A DNA stretch of 64,000 bases from NCBI RefSeq assembly GCF_000226315.1, contig NC_016026.1, positions 1,860,001-1,924,000 on the forward strand, given 5' to 3'. Positions 19,475-29,940 of the stretch are shown here, piece by piece (the stretch's first letter is position 1; each line of letters opens with the position of its first letter). Made by a program: the position numbers and the translations under genes. This DNA comes from Micavibrio aeruginosavorus ARL-13. Lineage in GTDB: Bacteria > Pseudomonadota > Alphaproteobacteria > Micavibrionales > Micavibrionaceae. Below the pieces are notes generated by a model. It worked only from the letters and a program-made list of their open reading frames with translations, was not told where the DNA came from and searched no databases.

Positions 19475-20743
19475 TTACCAGTTTTCCCGCAGCCAGAGGC
19501 GCACGCGGTCGAACAGATTGCCCGGTTCCGCCTGTGCCATGATGGCGGCAGGCATTTCATCGGCATGTTCGGAAATAAAGGTCAAAAGCCCCGCCGTCGT
19601 GGCAAAGGCCGGGCCGCTGACCGCTTCGGGCAAGGCCCCAACGCGCAAGGGGCGCCCCAAGCGCACTTGTTTATCCAGCACATGCTGACCGAGATCGCGC
19701 AGCCCCGGCAACTGGCTGGCCCCGCCGGTCAACACCACACGGCGGCCGATGGCCGAACCCAGCCCGGAATCATCCAGACGCGCCCGCACCAATTCAAAAA
19801 TTTCTTCCAGACGCGGCTGGATAATCCCGACCAGCAAAGAACGCGGGACATGGTTGGGCGCAACATCCGGGTCTTCGCCGATTTGCGGCACGTCGATCAG
19901 TTCGCTTTCATCCGTGGACGACGCCATGGCCGAGCCATAGAGGGTTTTCAACCGCTCCGCCGCCGCCATGGTGGTGGTCAGACCGCGGGCCACATCACTG
20001 GTGACATGCTGGCCACCGACGGGAATAGAGTCGGCATAAATCATTGATCCGCCTTGGAATACGGCCAACGACGTCACGCCCCCGCCCATATCGATCACAG
20101 TGCAGCCCAGATCCATTTCATCTTCGACCAGACTGGCCAGACCAGCGGCGTAGGACGACAGGCACATCGCCGTTATGTCCAGATGCGAGCGTTCAATGCA
20201 GGTTGCAATATTGCGCAGCGCCCCGGTATCCCCCGTGACCAGATGGATATGGGCCTGCATTTTTTGCGTAAACAACCCGCGCGGATCGCGCACGCCGCCA
20301 TGCCCATCAACGGTAAATCCCGTCGCAATCGTGTGGACCAGTTCGTGATCGGTGCTGAGCGCCTGCGTTTGTGCGCGGGCCAGCGCGCGGCGGATATCAT
20401 GGTCCGTGACCTCATGCCCCAGAACGTCGATATCAACACCAAAGGAATGCGATTGCGCGTGAATGCCGGGCACGTTGATAACAACTTCGCGCAAGGGATA
20501 ACCCTTGATCGTCTGCGCCGCCATGTGTTCGGCCGCGTTCACCGCCTGACGGATGGAGGCCTCGGCGGCCTCCAGATCAATAACGGTACCGCCCTTGATC
20601 CCGTTCGACGCCTGATGGCCGATGCCCAAAACTTCGAACCCGCCTTCATCATCAATAATGCGCGCGATAAAGCATGCGATCTTGCTGCTGCCAATATCCA
20701 GCGCAGCGAGGACGGAGCCCTTTGGTTTTGGTTTGTGTTTCAT
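19475..20743 (-). CDS. ftsA: Cell division protein FtsA
   Basis: 422 residues, an actin-fold ATPase. The phosphate-1 motif AALDIGSSKIACFIARI is at about 12-28, the 1C subdomain follows (ATGFTVDGHGGVRDPRG), and the phosphate-2 motif is CTVIDMGGGVTSLAVF. The adenosine motif GRRVVLTGGASQLPGL is near the end. The C-terminal stretch FDRVRLWLRENW is the amphipathic membrane-targeting helix. FtsA tethers FtsZ to the inner membrane. It lies 23 bases downstream of ftsQ. Separation from ftsZ by another gene is unusual. Confidence 0.97.
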   Translation of the reverse strand: MKHKPKPKGSVLAALDIGSSKIACFIARIIDDEGGFEVLGIGHQASNGIKGGTVIDLEAAEASIRQAVNAAEHMAAQTIKGYPLREVVINVPGIHAQSHSFGVDIDVLGHEVTDHDIRRALARAQTQALSTDHELVHTIATGFTVDGHGGVRDPRGLFTQKMQAHIHLVTGDTGALRNIATCIERSHLDITAMCLSSYAAGLASLVEDEMDLGCTVIDMGGGVTSLAVFQGGSMIYADSIPVGGQHVTSDVARGLTTTMAAAERLKTLYGSAMASSTDESELIDVPQIGEDPDVAPNHVPRSLLVGIIQPRLEEIFELVRARLDDSGLGSAIGRRVVLTGGASQLPGLRDLGQHVLDKQVRLGRPLRVGALPEAVSGPAFATTAGLLTFISEHADEMPAAIMAQAEPGNLFDRVRLWLRENW

Positions 20744-20766
20744 AAGCTTATACGCCGTTCATACCC

Positions 20767-21651
20767 TTAAATATCATTCTCGCCAGACAGGCTGAAACTG
20801 GCTTTATATTCCTGTACACGCCCCGGCGCGGTGCGCACGGTGATGCGATTGCCTTCACGCAAATCAACAATCGTGATGTCTTTTTTCAGCAGACCATCTT
20901 CGGCATCGGCTTTGGCCAGACGGGACAGCGCCAATGCCACATCCCCCTCCGGCAGACGGACAACAACACCATTTTTCATTTTCAAATCCCAGCGACGCTC
21001 GCCCACCCATGTGATGGCCTCCACCTGATCGCGGATATCGGGCTCACCGCCCAGCAAAGAAATCAGCGGAGCCGCATGGAACGGCGCGTCTTCGCCCACA
21101 ATCAAGGGCAGATCGCGGAATTTCGCCAGATTTGTTTCGGCCAGAACGGCGCCCTTACCATCAACCAGACGAATTTTCCCCTGATGTTGCCACAACGCCA
21201 GCGGCGCACGTTCGGTCAAACGCACATAAATCGTATCGGGCAAACGGCGTTCCACGTGGGCGCTTTCCACCCAGGACACGCGTTCCAGTTGGGTTTTCAC
21301 AGCGGCCGGGTCAAACGCCATAATCGGGTCGCCCCGGCGCACATTAATCAGCCCCAGCAAAACATCCGGGTCCGCATTCACGCGGCCTTCGACCAAAACA
21401 TTCTGTACAGCATAACCCGCTTCGGCGGCAGAGGATTGAAAGGCCTGTTCGGCATTATCGATCGTGCGCGTCACCGTGCCGGACATCCACAGCCAAGCAC
21501 CACCCCACGCGCTGGTCACGACCAACGCGGTGATAAAACCAAAACGGCGTAACGCGTTAATTATGCGCGTTTTTTTTGCGTTGCGGCTGCGCCGTCCGAG
21601 GACGGAGCTGCGGCGTGCGCCGTTTGATTTGCCTGATCGAGAGCGTGGCAT
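20767..21651 (-). CDS. ftsQ: Cell division protein FtsQ
   Basis: About 294 residues from the ATG at 21651 (an upstream in-frame start at 21678 is possible). The N-terminus is a basic cytoplasmic segment, and a single membrane helix follows (FGFITALVVTSAWGGAWLWMSG). The periplasmic POTRA domain has VLVEGRVNADPDVLLGLINVRRGDPIMAFD, and the beta domain has SWVESAHVERRLPDTIYVRLTERAPLALWQ, the clear FtsQ/DivIB signature. It overlaps the 3' end of ddl by about 91 bases, longer than any other overlap in this cluster. Confidence 0.94.
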   Translation of the reverse strand: MPRSRSGKSNGARRSSVLGRRSRNAKKTRIINALRRFGFITALVVTSAWGGAWLWMSGTVTRTIDNAEQAFQSSAAEAGYAVQNVLVEGRVNADPDVLLGLINVRRGDPIMAFDPAAVKTQLERVSWVESAHVERRLPDTIYVRLTERAPLALWQHQGKIRLVDGKGAVLAETNLAKFRDLPLIVGEDAPFHAAPLISLLGGEPDIRDQVEAITWVGERRWDLKMKNGVVVRLPEGDVALALSRLAKADAEDGLLKKDITIVDLREGNRITVRTAPGRVQEYKASFSLSGENDI

Positions 21652-22559
21652 CGGGCATTCTCCACAAGGTGGGCACAAAGTTCGGCAAAGGTTTTGCCGT
21701 TGCGAATAACCTGGGACGGACCGATGGATTCAGCCGTGCATCCAGGTTGGGTGTTAATTTCGAGGAAGCACAATCCCGTTGCACCCGCCTTTGAATCGTC
21801 ATAGCGGAAATCACAGCGGGCCAGCCCTTCGCACCCGAGAACATCGTAGACACGCTTCGCGTAGTCAAGCGCCGTGTTGTAAACATCATCCGGCACGGGG
21901 GCCGGCATGACGTAGGATGTACGGGTGTCGTGGTATTTGGCTTCGTAATCAAAGAAACGGGTTTGGGATACAATTTCGGTCACAGCCTGGGCCACGCCGT
22001 CCAGAACGGCCACGGTCAATTCGCGGCCCGGAATATAGCGTTCAACCAGAACGGTTTCACCGTAAACCCAGCTATCCGCATCCAGCGGCGGATGATTGTC
22101 GTTTTCCAGCACGATGCGCACGCCCACGCTGGAGCCTTCGTTCGTCGGCTTCACAACATACGGCGCATCCATGACTTTGCCGGACAGCACTTCATCCTTC
22201 GTCGCGACGCGACCTTCGGCCACTGGCACGCCAACCGATGCGGCCAAGCGACGGGCAATCGGCTTGTCCATCCCGATGGCGGATGCCAGAACGCCGGAAT
22301 GGGTGTAAGGAATTTCGAGCATTTCCAAAACGCCCTGAATAACGCCATCTTCGCCGCCGCGGCCATGCAGGTTATTGAAAACCGCATCCGGTTTCGGCGT
22401 CAGCGCGGCGATCAGCGCCGGAATATCTTTCTTCACATCAATAACGGTCACGTCATAGCCCGCTTCGATCAGGGCTTTTTCGACGGATTTACCTTTATCC
22501 AGAGACACTTGACGCTCGGCAGACCAACCGCCAACCAGCAATGCAACCTTCTTCGCCAT
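21561..22559 (-). CDS. ddl: D-alanine-D-alanine ligase
   Basis: 332 residues from the ATG at 22559, with AAAGGGG as ribosome-binding site. It has the ATP-grasp fold: VALLVGGWSAERQVSLDKG at the N-terminus, NLHGRGGEDGVIQGVLEMLEIPYTHSGVLASAIGMDK, VVKPTNEGSSVGVRIV, and the ATP/Mg site GLARCDFRYDD then LEINTQPGCTAESIGPSQ. The usual consensus is NTxPGMT, so GCT in place of GMT is a small deviation. It makes D-Ala-D-Ala for the peptidoglycan stem peptide. The last 28 residues are an Ala-rich extension that overlaps ftsQ in another frame. Confidence 0.95.
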   Translation of the reverse strand: MAKKVALLVGGWSAERQVSLDKGKSVEKALIEAGYDVTVIDVKKDIPALIAALTPKPDAVFNNLHGRGGEDGVIQGVLEMLEIPYTHSGVLASAIGMDKPIARRLAASVGVPVAEGRVATKDEVLSGKVMDAPYVVKPTNEGSSVGVRIVLENDNHPPLDADSWVYGETVLVERYIPGRELTVAVLDGVAQAVTEIVSQTRFFDYEAKYHDTRTSYVMPAPVPDDVYNTALDYAKRVYDVLGCEGLARCDFRYDDSKAGATGLCFLEINTQPGCTAESIGPSQVIRNGKTFAELCAHLVENARCHALDQANQTAHAAAPSSDGAAATQKKRA

Positions 22560-22593
22560 GATGAGCCCCTTTCGCTTTCGTGACCTGTTACCA

Positions 22594-23580
22594 TCATTGC
22601 AGATGTTGGGGGTCGGGGACAAGCGCCGGATCGGGCAAAACATCACCAATTCGGCGAATTTCCCACCGTAACGTCACACCGGTTTGATCCAGCACACGGC
22701 GGCGGATCTCTTCCCCCAGATTTTCCAGATCAGCGGCCGTGGCCGTTCCGGTATTAATCATAAAATTACAGTGCAAATCCGACATCATCGCCCCGCCGAT
22801 GGTCAGACCCCGGCCGCCCACGCGGTCGATCAATTGCCAGGTCTTCGTTCCCTCCGGCAATCCCGCCGCGGCCAGTTCATCGGCGGATGGGTTGGCGAAG
22901 GTTGATCCGCCGGTTTTTTCGCGGATCGGCTGTGTCGTCGCGCGCTTGGTTTTAATGTCGGCAATATGGGCGCGAATGGTGTCGGCATCGCCCGGCGTTC
23001 CACGGAACACGGCGTGCGTGAAAATCCAATCCTCTGGCACATCGGTATGGCGGTACGTCATGTGCATATCGGCGAGCGTCAACTGGCGCACGCACCCCGC
23101 ACGATCCACCGCCGTGGCGCGGACCAGAACATCTTTCGTTTCCGTTCCATATGCACCCGCATTCATGCGCAACGCGCCACCGATCGTACCGGGTACACCA
23201 CTTAAAAATTCCAATCCCGCAAGCCCCGCATCGGCGGCGACATTGGCCACATTGCCATCCAGCGCCGCAGCCCCGGCGAATACGTCCATCCCATCAATGC
23301 GGATATCAGCAAATTCACGGCCCAGACGGATGACAACACCGCGCAAACCCCCATCACGCACGATGGTGTTGGACAAAACGCCCAATGTCGTCACGGGAAT
23401 ATCCACCGGACACGCCGACAAAAACGCCACCAGATCATCCAGATCCGCCGGCTTGAACAGCACATCCGCCGTACCCCCGCACCGGAACCACCCCACACTG
23501 CCCAACGGGGCATTGTCGGTGTAGCGTCCGCGCACGGACGGCAATTGGGTAGATGCAATTTTAACGGCGGGTTTTGTCAT
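22594..23580 (-). CDS. murB: UDP-N-acetylenolpyruvoylglucosamine reductase
   Basis: 328 residues. It is a FAD-dependent enzyme (VAO fold) that makes UDP-MurNAc. Visible motifs are SVGWFRCGGTADVLFKP, the FAD-binding LGVLSNTIVRDGG, GLEFLSGVPGTIGGALRMNAGAYG, a Ser in KTGGSTFANP and the Glu/Gly-rich C-terminus LHCNFMINTGTATAADLENL. The type I MurB length fits. It is 8 bases downstream of murC. Confidence 0.96.
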   Translation of the reverse strand: MTKPAVKIASTQLPSVRGRYTDNAPLGSVGWFRCGGTADVLFKPADLDDLVAFLSACPVDIPVTTLGVLSNTIVRDGGLRGVVIRLGREFADIRIDGMDVFAGAAALDGNVANVAADAGLAGLEFLSGVPGTIGGALRMNAGAYGTETKDVLVRATAVDRAGCVRQLTLADMHMTYRHTDVPEDWIFTHAVFRGTPGDADTIRAHIADIKTKRATTQPIREKTGGSTFANPSADELAAAGLPEGTKTWQLIDRVGGRGLTIGGAMMSDLHCNFMINTGTATAADLENLGEEIRRRVLDQTGVTLRWEIRRIGDVLPDPALVPDPQHLQ

Positions 23581-23588
23581 GGCAGGGT

Positions 23589-25034
23589 TTACGCAGCGCT
23601 TCCCGATTTTTTCGTCAGGCCGCGTAAATTTTCAATCTGCCCCGGCAGAGCATAGGCCCATTTGGTAATGTCCCCAGCCCCCAGACAAACAACATAATCC
23701 CCCGGTTTCGCCACGGCATTGATCGCCACCGGCAACCCTTCGGGTCCGGCCAGAACGGCCACGCGATGGTGGCCGGATTGTTCAACCCCTTCCGCCAAAA
23801 TCTGGTGATCGACACCATTGATCGGCGTTTCACCGGCGGCATAGACGGGCGCAATAAACACATAATCCGCATCGGCGAAGCACGCACAGAAATCACCGAA
23901 CAACGACGACAAACGCGAATAACGGTGCGGTTGCATCACGGCCAGAACACGGCCACCTGTTTCCGATACAGCCATGCGCGCGGCCTTTAACACCGCCGTA
24001 ATTTCAATCGGGTGATGGCCGTAATCATCAATCACGGTGATGCCATCAACCACGCCCGTGCGGGTGAAGCGGCGTTTGACCCCGGCGAAATTCGCCAAAG
24101 CTTCGCGCATGGCCTCTTCGGCAAAATTCAATTGATGACCAATGGCCAGTGCCGCCAGAGAATTCTGCACGTTGTGCAGACCCAACATCGGCAGATGCAT
24201 ATCGGACAAGGTCAAACCATCATCGAAAATCACATCGAAAACGGACACACCATTTTCAACACGCACATTTTCGGCGCGTACATCCGCATCATCGGCAAAG
24301 CCATAGGTGATGATTTTGCGATCAGTGACGGATTCGGCCAGATCGCGCACTTCCGGATGATCGAGGCACAGAACGGCGAAACCATAAAACGGAATGTTTT
24401 GTACATATTGGCGATAGGATTCACGCACAGCATCAAAATCGCCGTAATGATCCATATGTTCCGGGTCGATATTGGTGACAACGACATGCGTTGCGGGCAG
24501 GCGCGTGAATGTACCATCGCTTTCATCCGCTTCGGCCACCATCCAATCACCAACGCCCATACGCGTGTTGGTGCCATAGGCATTGACGATACCGCCATTG
24601 ATCACGGTCGGGTCCAATCCGCCGGATTCCAGCATCGCACCCACCATCGATGTCGTGGTGGTTTTACCGTGCGTGCCGCCAATGGCGATGGCCCGGCGCA
24701 AACGCATCAATTCGGCCAGCATATCCGCCCGGCGCACAACGGGCAGACGCGCATCCCGCGCGGCAACCAATTCCGGATTCGTCGATTTCACCGCAGATGA
24801 CACAACGACAACCGCCGCCATATCACCCTTCGGCGTCTTCAAATTTTCTTCCGCGTGGCCGATGGACACGTGAATGCCCTTGTCCCGCAGGCGTTGCACG
24901 TTGGCGTTTTCGGATTGGTCCGAACCCTGCACGCTGTAACCCATGCCATGCAAAATTTCGGCGATCCCGCTCATGCCAATGCCGCCGATACCGACGAAAT
25001 GCAATGTTCCGGTGTCGCAGGGAATAATACGCAT
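23589..25034 (-). CDS. murC: UDP-N-acetylmuramate-L-alanine ligase
   Basis: 481 residues from the ATG at 25034, which has AGGA about 10 bases upstream; another in-frame ATG lies at 25049. Mur-ligase architecture: an N-terminal Rossmann domain ([18 protein letters not shown]), the ATP P-loop [24 protein letters not shown] and a C-terminal domain with [18 protein letters not shown]. It adds L-Ala to UDP-MurNAc in the cytoplasm. The start almost abuts the murG stop. Confidence 0.97.
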   Translation of the reverse strand: MRIIPCDTGTLHFVGIGGIGMSGIAEILHGMGYSVQGSDQSENANVQRLRDKGIHVSIGHAEENLKTPKGDMAAVVVVSSAVKSTNPELVAARDARLPVVRRADMLAELMRLRRAIAIGGTHGKTTTTSMVGAMLESGGLDPTVINGGIVNAYGTNTRMGVGDWMVAEADESDGTFTRLPATHVVVTNIDPEHMDHYGDFDAVRESYRQYVQNIPFYGFAVLCLDHPEVRDLAESVTDRKIITYGFADDADVRAENVRVENGVSVFDVIFDDGLTLSDMHLPMLGLHNVQNSLAALAIGHQLNFAEEAMREALANFAGVKRRFTRTGVVDGITVIDDYGHHPIEITAVLKAARMAVSETGGRVLAVMQPHRYSRLSSLFGDFCACFADADYVFIAPVYAAGETPINGVDHQILAEGVEQSGHHRVAVLAGPEGLPVAINAVAKPGDYVVCLGAGDITKWAYALPGQIENLRGLTKKSGSAA

Positions 25035-25035
25035 C

Positions 25036-26190
25036 TTACTTATCCTCATTACTGGGCGTCGGCCCTTGCGGACGCATCGCTTCGCCGTCCCAGCCAGAGG
25101 CCACGGCCATCACCAAATTGCCCAAGCGCCGCGCCGCATCCGGGCGGCCAACGCTGCGCGCTGCTTCCGCCGCACGGAACAAGGTTTGCGGGTTTTGCAG
25201 GAACGTTTCAACACGAGCCAACAATGCTTCTTCGGTAAACCCGTTCTGAGTCATCACCCATGCTCCGCCCGCATCGGCTACCATATCGGCGTTGGCTTTT
25301 TGCTGTTGGTCGGCATGGTGCGGATACGGCACGAAAATCGCCGGGCGGCCGGCGGCGGTCACCTCGGCCACCGTGCTGGCACCGGAACGGCCAATCACCA
25401 AATGCGTATGCGCCAAACGGTCCGGCACATCGCGGAAAAATGTTTCCAATTCCGCCTTGATCCCGGCTGCATCATAAATACGGCGTACATTTTCAATGTC
25501 GCTTTCGCGGCATTGCTGAACCACTTCGATCCGCGCGCGATAATCCGGGGACAGGCGCGACAACGCCGCCGGAACCACATCGGAAAACACGTGCGCACCC
25601 AACGACCCACCCATAACGAAAATGCGCAGAATGCCATCCGGCTGGATGATGGGGTATGGTTTGTAGCTTAAAGACGAAATTTCTTCGCGCACAGGATTGC
25701 CCGTGACAACGGCGCGGGCATTATCCGCCGGTTCCAACCCATGCACATGCGGCATGGACAGTGCAATACGGCTGGCTCGCCCGGCCAGCATGACGTTGGC
25801 GCGCCCAACAATCGCATTTTGTTCATGGATGATTGTATCAATCCTCATCCCCTGCGCCGCGAACACGGCGGGGAAAGACGGATACCCACCAAACCCGGCA
25901 ACGACGACCGGTTTCAATTTCTTCACCAGATTGCGCGCCTGAATAATCCCGAGGGCCAGTCCGGCCGCGCCGCGCACCTTGCCCACCAGACCACGGCCCA
26001 GCGTTCCCGCACTGATCACATGAACCGGGATATCTTCGAAAATATTGGCGAACTTGCTGCCGCGCGCATCGGTGACCAGTTCGACGCGATAGCCACGCGA
26101 AATCAGATCGCGCCCCAACGCCGCCGCCGGGAACACATGGCCACCGGTCCCACCGGCACTCAAAAGAATCAGTTTGGATGTATCTGTCAT
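25036..26190 (-). CDS. murG: Lipid II synthase MurG (GlcNAc transferase)
   Basis: 384 residues. GT-B glycosyltransferase with the N-terminal glycine loop [17 protein letters not shown] and [14 protein letters not shown]. The C-terminal donor-site region has [20 protein letters not shown] and the UDP-GlcNAc motif [32 protein letters not shown]. It transfers GlcNAc to lipid I at the inner face of the cytoplasmic membrane. There are 74 bases between ftsW and murG, one of the few gaps in the cluster. Confidence 0.97.
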   Translation of the reverse strand: MTDTSKLILLSAGGTGGHVFPAAALGRDLISRGYRVELVTDARGSKFANIFEDIPVHVISAGTLGRGLVGKVRGAAGLALGIIQARNLVKKLKPVVVAGFGGYPSFPAVFAAQGMRIDTIIHEQNAIVGRANVMLAGRASRIALSMPHVHGLEPADNARAVVTGNPVREEISSLSYKPYPIIQPDGILRIFVMGGSLGAHVFSDVVPAALSRLSPDYRARIEVVQQCRESDIENVRRIYDAAGIKAELETFFRDVPDRLAHTHLVIGRSGASTVAEVTAAGRPAIFVPYPHHADQQQKANADMVADAGGAWVMTQNGFTEEALLARVETFLQNPQTLFRAAEAARSVGRPDAARRLGNLVMAVASGWDGEAMRPQGPTPSNEDK

Positions 26191-26264
26191 AATGACGTTT
26201 TACTGCCTGAAAACGGGTCTGTACAGACCCGCATCATGCCACAAACCCGTCTTATCCCAAAGGT

Positions 26265-27458
26265 TTAGGAGGCATTCATCTGGGTTTTCGGGGCCATTCC
26301 GCCCTTGGCGATGGTCGACCGCCCCTGCCGCCGGGTCAAAGCCAGCAAAAACCCCATCCCGATCCCCACGGCGACCAGCGACGATCCACCGTAACTTAAG
26401 AAAGGCAATGTCATCCCCTTGGTCGGGATCAGGGCCAGATTCGACCCCATATGGACCAAGCTCTGGCACCCGAACATGGTCAGCAGACCACCCGTGCCCA
26501 GAATGACGAACATGTTATCCGAATCCATCACGCGGTTCAGCCCGCGCAAAATCACCCAGGCGAACAAGCCGATGATGATCAGCAACAGGACCAACCCCAT
26601 TTCCTCACCCGCCACCGAAAACACGAAATCGGTATGGGCATCGGGAATGGCCAGTTTCACCGTGCCCTGCCCCGGGCCGGCACCAAACGCGCCACCCTCC
26701 TGAAACGCTTGACGCGCCAGATCGATCTGGTACGTGTCACCCGTTTCGGGGTTAAGGAAGCGATCAATACGGCTGCGCACGTGGTGCAGGCCGAAATAAG
26801 CCCCCACACCGCCGAGTGCCGCCACACCGCCCAGCCCAACGACCAAACGCAACGGCAGACCAGCCAGAAACACCTGCCCCACAATAATCGCGGTGACCAG
26901 CATCGACATCCCGAAATCGGGCTGCAGGATCAGCAGTGAAATCAGCAACGCATACAGCCCCGCCGCCAGACGGTCCCCCGGGAATCCCGGCTGATCCTTC
27001 TGCCGCGCCATGAACCAGGCGATGACAACGGCGAAGGCAGGCTTGGCAAATTCACTGGGCTGGATGGATCCGAATGGCAAGTGAATCCAGCGCTGCGCGC
27101 CCTTCACCTCCGCCCCGGCGACCAGAACGAACGCCATACACAAAATGCTGCCCGCCAGAATAACACTGGCAATACGCCAGATGGTCCGGTGCGAACACAT
27201 CGACAGCCCGATCATCGCCAGAAGTGATGGCACCAAAAACACCATATGGCGTTTGAAGAAATAATATTGGTCCAACCCCAGCCGTTCCGCCACCGGCGGC
27301 GATCCGGTCACCACCATCACAATCCCGATCCCGGCCAAGGCCAGCATGATGGACAGCAACACGCGATCCACCGTCCACCACCATTGCCCGACGATGGATT
27401 GGTCGGTCCGGGAAAACATGCGGCCCGTGCGGGCGTGGTTGGTGGATAATCCAATCAT
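26265..27458 (-). CDS. ftsW: Septal lipid II polymerase FtsW (SEDS family)
   Basis: 397 residues with about ten membrane helices. SEDS-family signatures are visible: SIQPSEFAKPAFAVVIAWFMA, LLILQPDFGMSMLVTAI, GPGQGTVKLAIPDAHTDFVFSVAGEEMGL and TKGMTLPFLSYGGSSLVAVGIGMGFLLAL. It is the septum-specific peptidoglycan glycosyltransferase that works with FtsI, also encoded in the cluster. Its start overlaps the murD stop by 4 bases (ATGA). Confidence 0.97.
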   Translation of the reverse strand: MIGLSTNHARTGRMFSRTDQSIVGQWWWTVDRVLLSIMLALAGIGIVMVVTGSPPVAERLGLDQYYFFKRHMVFLVPSLLAMIGLSMCSHRTIWRIASVILAGSILCMAFVLVAGAEVKGAQRWIHLPFGSIQPSEFAKPAFAVVIAWFMARQKDQPGFPGDRLAAGLYALLISLLILQPDFGMSMLVTAIIVGQVFLAGLPLRLVVGLGGVAALGGVGAYFGLHHVRSRIDRFLNPETGDTYQIDLARQAFQEGGAFGAGPGQGTVKLAIPDAHTDFVFSVAGEEMGLVLLLIIIGLFAWVILRGLNRVMDSDNMFVILGTGGLLTMFGCQSLVHMGSNLALIPTKGMTLPFLSYGGSSLVAVGIGMGFLLALTRRQGRSTIAKGGMAPKTQMNAS

Positions 27459-28858
27459 GCCTTGTCCCCTTCGGGCAGCGCCATGACCATTTTCGTGAAT
27501 TCATCGCCCCGGTGTTCAAAGGACCGGAATTGATCGAACGACGCACAGGCCGGGGACAACAACACAACGCCGGCCCCGCCCGGTTCACCCCGCGCGGCCT
27601 GCGCCGTGATATGGGCATCATTCACCGCGCGGTCCAGCGTTTCACTGCGCACATATTCAACGCCGTGATTGTCCAGCCACTTGCAAAAATCATCCATGGC
27701 CGCGCCAATCACGAACGCCTTGCGGACGCGATCCATAAACGGCTCCAGACCGTTCAGCCCGCCATCCTTCGGCTTGCCCCCAACGATCCAGCAGATATTG
27801 CGGTAGCAAACCAAAGCCTTGGCTGTCGCATCGGCATTGGTGGCCTTGCTGTCATTGACATAGGCAACACCATTGATCACCCGCGTCATAAACTGACGGT
27901 GCGGCAAGCCCGGATAGGTTTTGATGGCGTTCATAATCGTATCGGCATCCAAACCAGACAGACGCGTGGCGATATAGGCCGCACAAATATTCTGGTGATT
28001 ATGCACACCGGGCAAGGTCGTCAATGCGGATACGGACCCAATCTCACGTGCTTCCCCATCCATGCAATCAAACAACACGCCGTTTGATACATAAACACCG
28101 CGTTCCACCGCATTCACGACGGAAATCGCGTACACATCGCGATCACCCGTATCCTGCACCTGTTTGAACATGGCGCGGGACGGTTCATCATCCACACCGA
28201 TAATGGCCGCCCCGGCCCCGCGAAAAATCCGCATCTTCGCCGCCGCATATCCGGCCATGTCGCCGTGGCGATCCAGGTGATCGGGCGTTAAGTTCATATG
28301 CACGCCAATATCGGGCGCAAAGGTCGGGCACAAATCCAATTGATAGGATGATAATTCCAGAACGATCACGCCATCTTTCGGCGGCAATTCAATATCCAGC
28401 GCCGCACGACCAATATTTCCGCCGACGGATGCGGTCACGCCACCGGCATTCAAAATATGCCCAATCAACGCTGTGGTTGTCGATTTACCGTTTGTGCCGG
28501 TGATGCCGATGGTTTTACGGCCATGGTGAACACGGTGCAATAATTCGACATCACCCAGAATTTCAACGCCCGCATCCTGCGCCCGCGCTACAACCACGTG
28601 CGGTTCCGGGTGCGTCAACGGAATGCCCGGGGCCACCACCAACATGGCAAAACCGGACAAATCGGCCAGCGCCAGATTGCTGATCGTTGCGCCTTCGGAT
28701 GCCGCTTGGGTACGCTTGGTTTCATCATCGTCCCATGCCGTGACGGAGACACCCGCCCGCACAAAAGCCGAAACGGTGGCCAGGCCGGACAACCCCAACC
28801 CGAACACCGCAACAGGACGACCACCCAGACCGGCGGCTATAGACGATAGATCAATCAT
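27455..28858 (-). CDS. murD: UDP-N-acetylmuramoyl-L-alanine-D-glutamate ligase
   Basis: 467 residues from the ATG at 28858, which overlaps the mraY stop (ATGA); 28 further residues upstream in the open frame lie inside mraY and are rejected. Motifs are [21 protein letters not shown], the P-loop [53 protein letters not shown] and [15 protein letters not shown] near the C-terminus. It adds D-Glu to UDP-MurNAc-L-Ala. Confidence 0.96.
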   Translation of the reverse strand: MIDLSSIAAGLGGRPVAVFGLGLSGLATVSAFVRAGVSVTAWDDDETKRTQAASEGATISNLALADLSGFAMLVVAPGIPLTHPEPHVVVARAQDAGVEILGDVELLHRVHHGRKTIGITGTNGKSTTTALIGHILNAGGVTASVGGNIGRAALDIELPPKDGVIVLELSSYQLDLCPTFAPDIGVHMNLTPDHLDRHGDMAGYAAAKMRIFRGAGAAIIGVDDEPSRAMFKQVQDTGDRDVYAISVVNAVERGVYVSNGVLFDCMDGEAREIGSVSALTTLPGVHNHQNICAAYIATRLSGLDADTIMNAIKTYPGLPHRQFMTRVINGVAYVNDSKATNADATAKALVCYRNICWIVGGKPKDGGLNGLEPFMDRVRKAFVIGAAMDDFCKWLDNHGVEYVRSETLDRAVNDAHITAQAARGEPGGAGVVLLSPACASFDQFRSFEHRGDEFTKMVMALPEGDKA

Positions 28859-29940
28859 CGCAATTTCAATGTTGAAAGCCCGATCAAAGCCAGAATGACA
28901 GCAATGATCCAGAAACGGATCACAACGGTCGGTTCCGACCACCCTTTTTTCTCATAATGATGGTGCAGCGGCGCCATCCGGAACACGCGCTTGCCCGTTA
29001 ATTTAAACGATGCGACCTGAACAATCACAGATACAGTTTCCAGCACGAACAGACCGCCAATAATGGCCAGCACCAGTTCGTGTTTCGTAATCACCGCCAT
29101 CGCACCCAGAACACCGCCCATGGACAATGATCCGGTATCGCCCATGAACACCATCGCCGGGGGCGCGTTGTACCACAGGAATCCCATCGCCGCACCAACC
29201 AATGCGCCACACAGAATGGCCAGTTCACCCGTGCCCGGAACAAACGGAATTTGCAGGTAGTCGGAATAAATCGCATTACCGACCAGATAAGCAATCAGAC
29301 CAAAGCATGCCGCCGCAATCGCCACCGGAACAATCGCCAAACCGTCCAGACCATCGGTCAGGTTGACAGCGTTCGACGCACCAACCATGACCACAACCGC
29401 CCATGGAATGAAGAACCACCCCAGATTCAGGAACAGCGATTTAAAGAACGGAATGGCCACATGATGGTTCAGCGTTTCCGGCGCCACATGCATGACCCAC
29501 AGAGTCGCAATCAAACCAATGCTCACCTGTGCCACCAGTTTCAATTTCCCTGACAGCCCCTTGGAATTTTTCTTGGTCAGTTTCAGATAATCATCGCCAA
29601 ACCCAATCAAGCCGAACCCGACCATGACCATCAGTGCGATCCACACATAATGGTTGGACAGGTCCGCCCACAGCAATGTGGAGATGGTCACGGAGATCAG
29701 GACCATCAACCCACCCATGGTCGGCGTACCGGCCTTCTTCGCGTGGGCTTCTTCCAGATATTCGCGGATGTTGCTGGCGCTGCCCTGTTTGGATTTCAGC
29801 CAACGGATCATGCCGGGGCCGATCAGGAAACAGATCACCAGCGCCGTCATAATGGCGCACCCGGTCCGGAAGGTCAGATACCGGAACAGGTTGAAAAAGA
29901 TAAAATCATCGCCCAGCGGGGCCAGCAAATTATAAAGCAT
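28855..29940 (-). CDS. mraY: Phospho-MurNAc-pentapeptide transferase (lipid I synthase)
   Basis: 361 residues from the ATG at 29940, overlapping the murF end by 11 bases. It is a polytopic membrane enzyme with about ten helices. Diagnostic motifs are [35 protein letters not shown] (catalytic Asp pair), [14 protein letters not shown] (Mg-binding Asp) and [22 protein letters not shown] with the HHH motif. It attaches the UDP-MurNAc-pentapeptide to undecaprenyl phosphate. Confidence 0.98.
   Translation of the reverse strand: MLYNLLAPLGDDFIFFNLFRYLTFRTGCAIMTALVICFLIGPGMIRWLKSKQGSASNIREYLEEAHAKKAGTPTMGGLMVLISVTISTLLWADLSNHYVWIALMVMVGFGLIGFGDDYLKLTKKNSKGLSGKLKLVAQVSIGLIATLWVMHVAPETLNHHVAIPFFKSLFLNLGWFFIPWAVVVMVGASNAVNLTDGLDGLAIVPVAIAAACFGLIAYLVGNAIYSDYLQIPFVPGTGELAILCGALVGAAMGFLWYNAPPAMVFMGDTGSLSMGGVLGAMAVITKHELVLAIIGGLFVLETVSVIVQVASFKLTGKRVFRMAPLHHHYEKKGWSEPTVVIRFWIIAVILALIGLSTLKLR

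Noticed and set aside
22096-22308. Short open frames opposite ddl
   Set aside because: No ribosome-binding sites and no conserved motifs; shadows of ddl.
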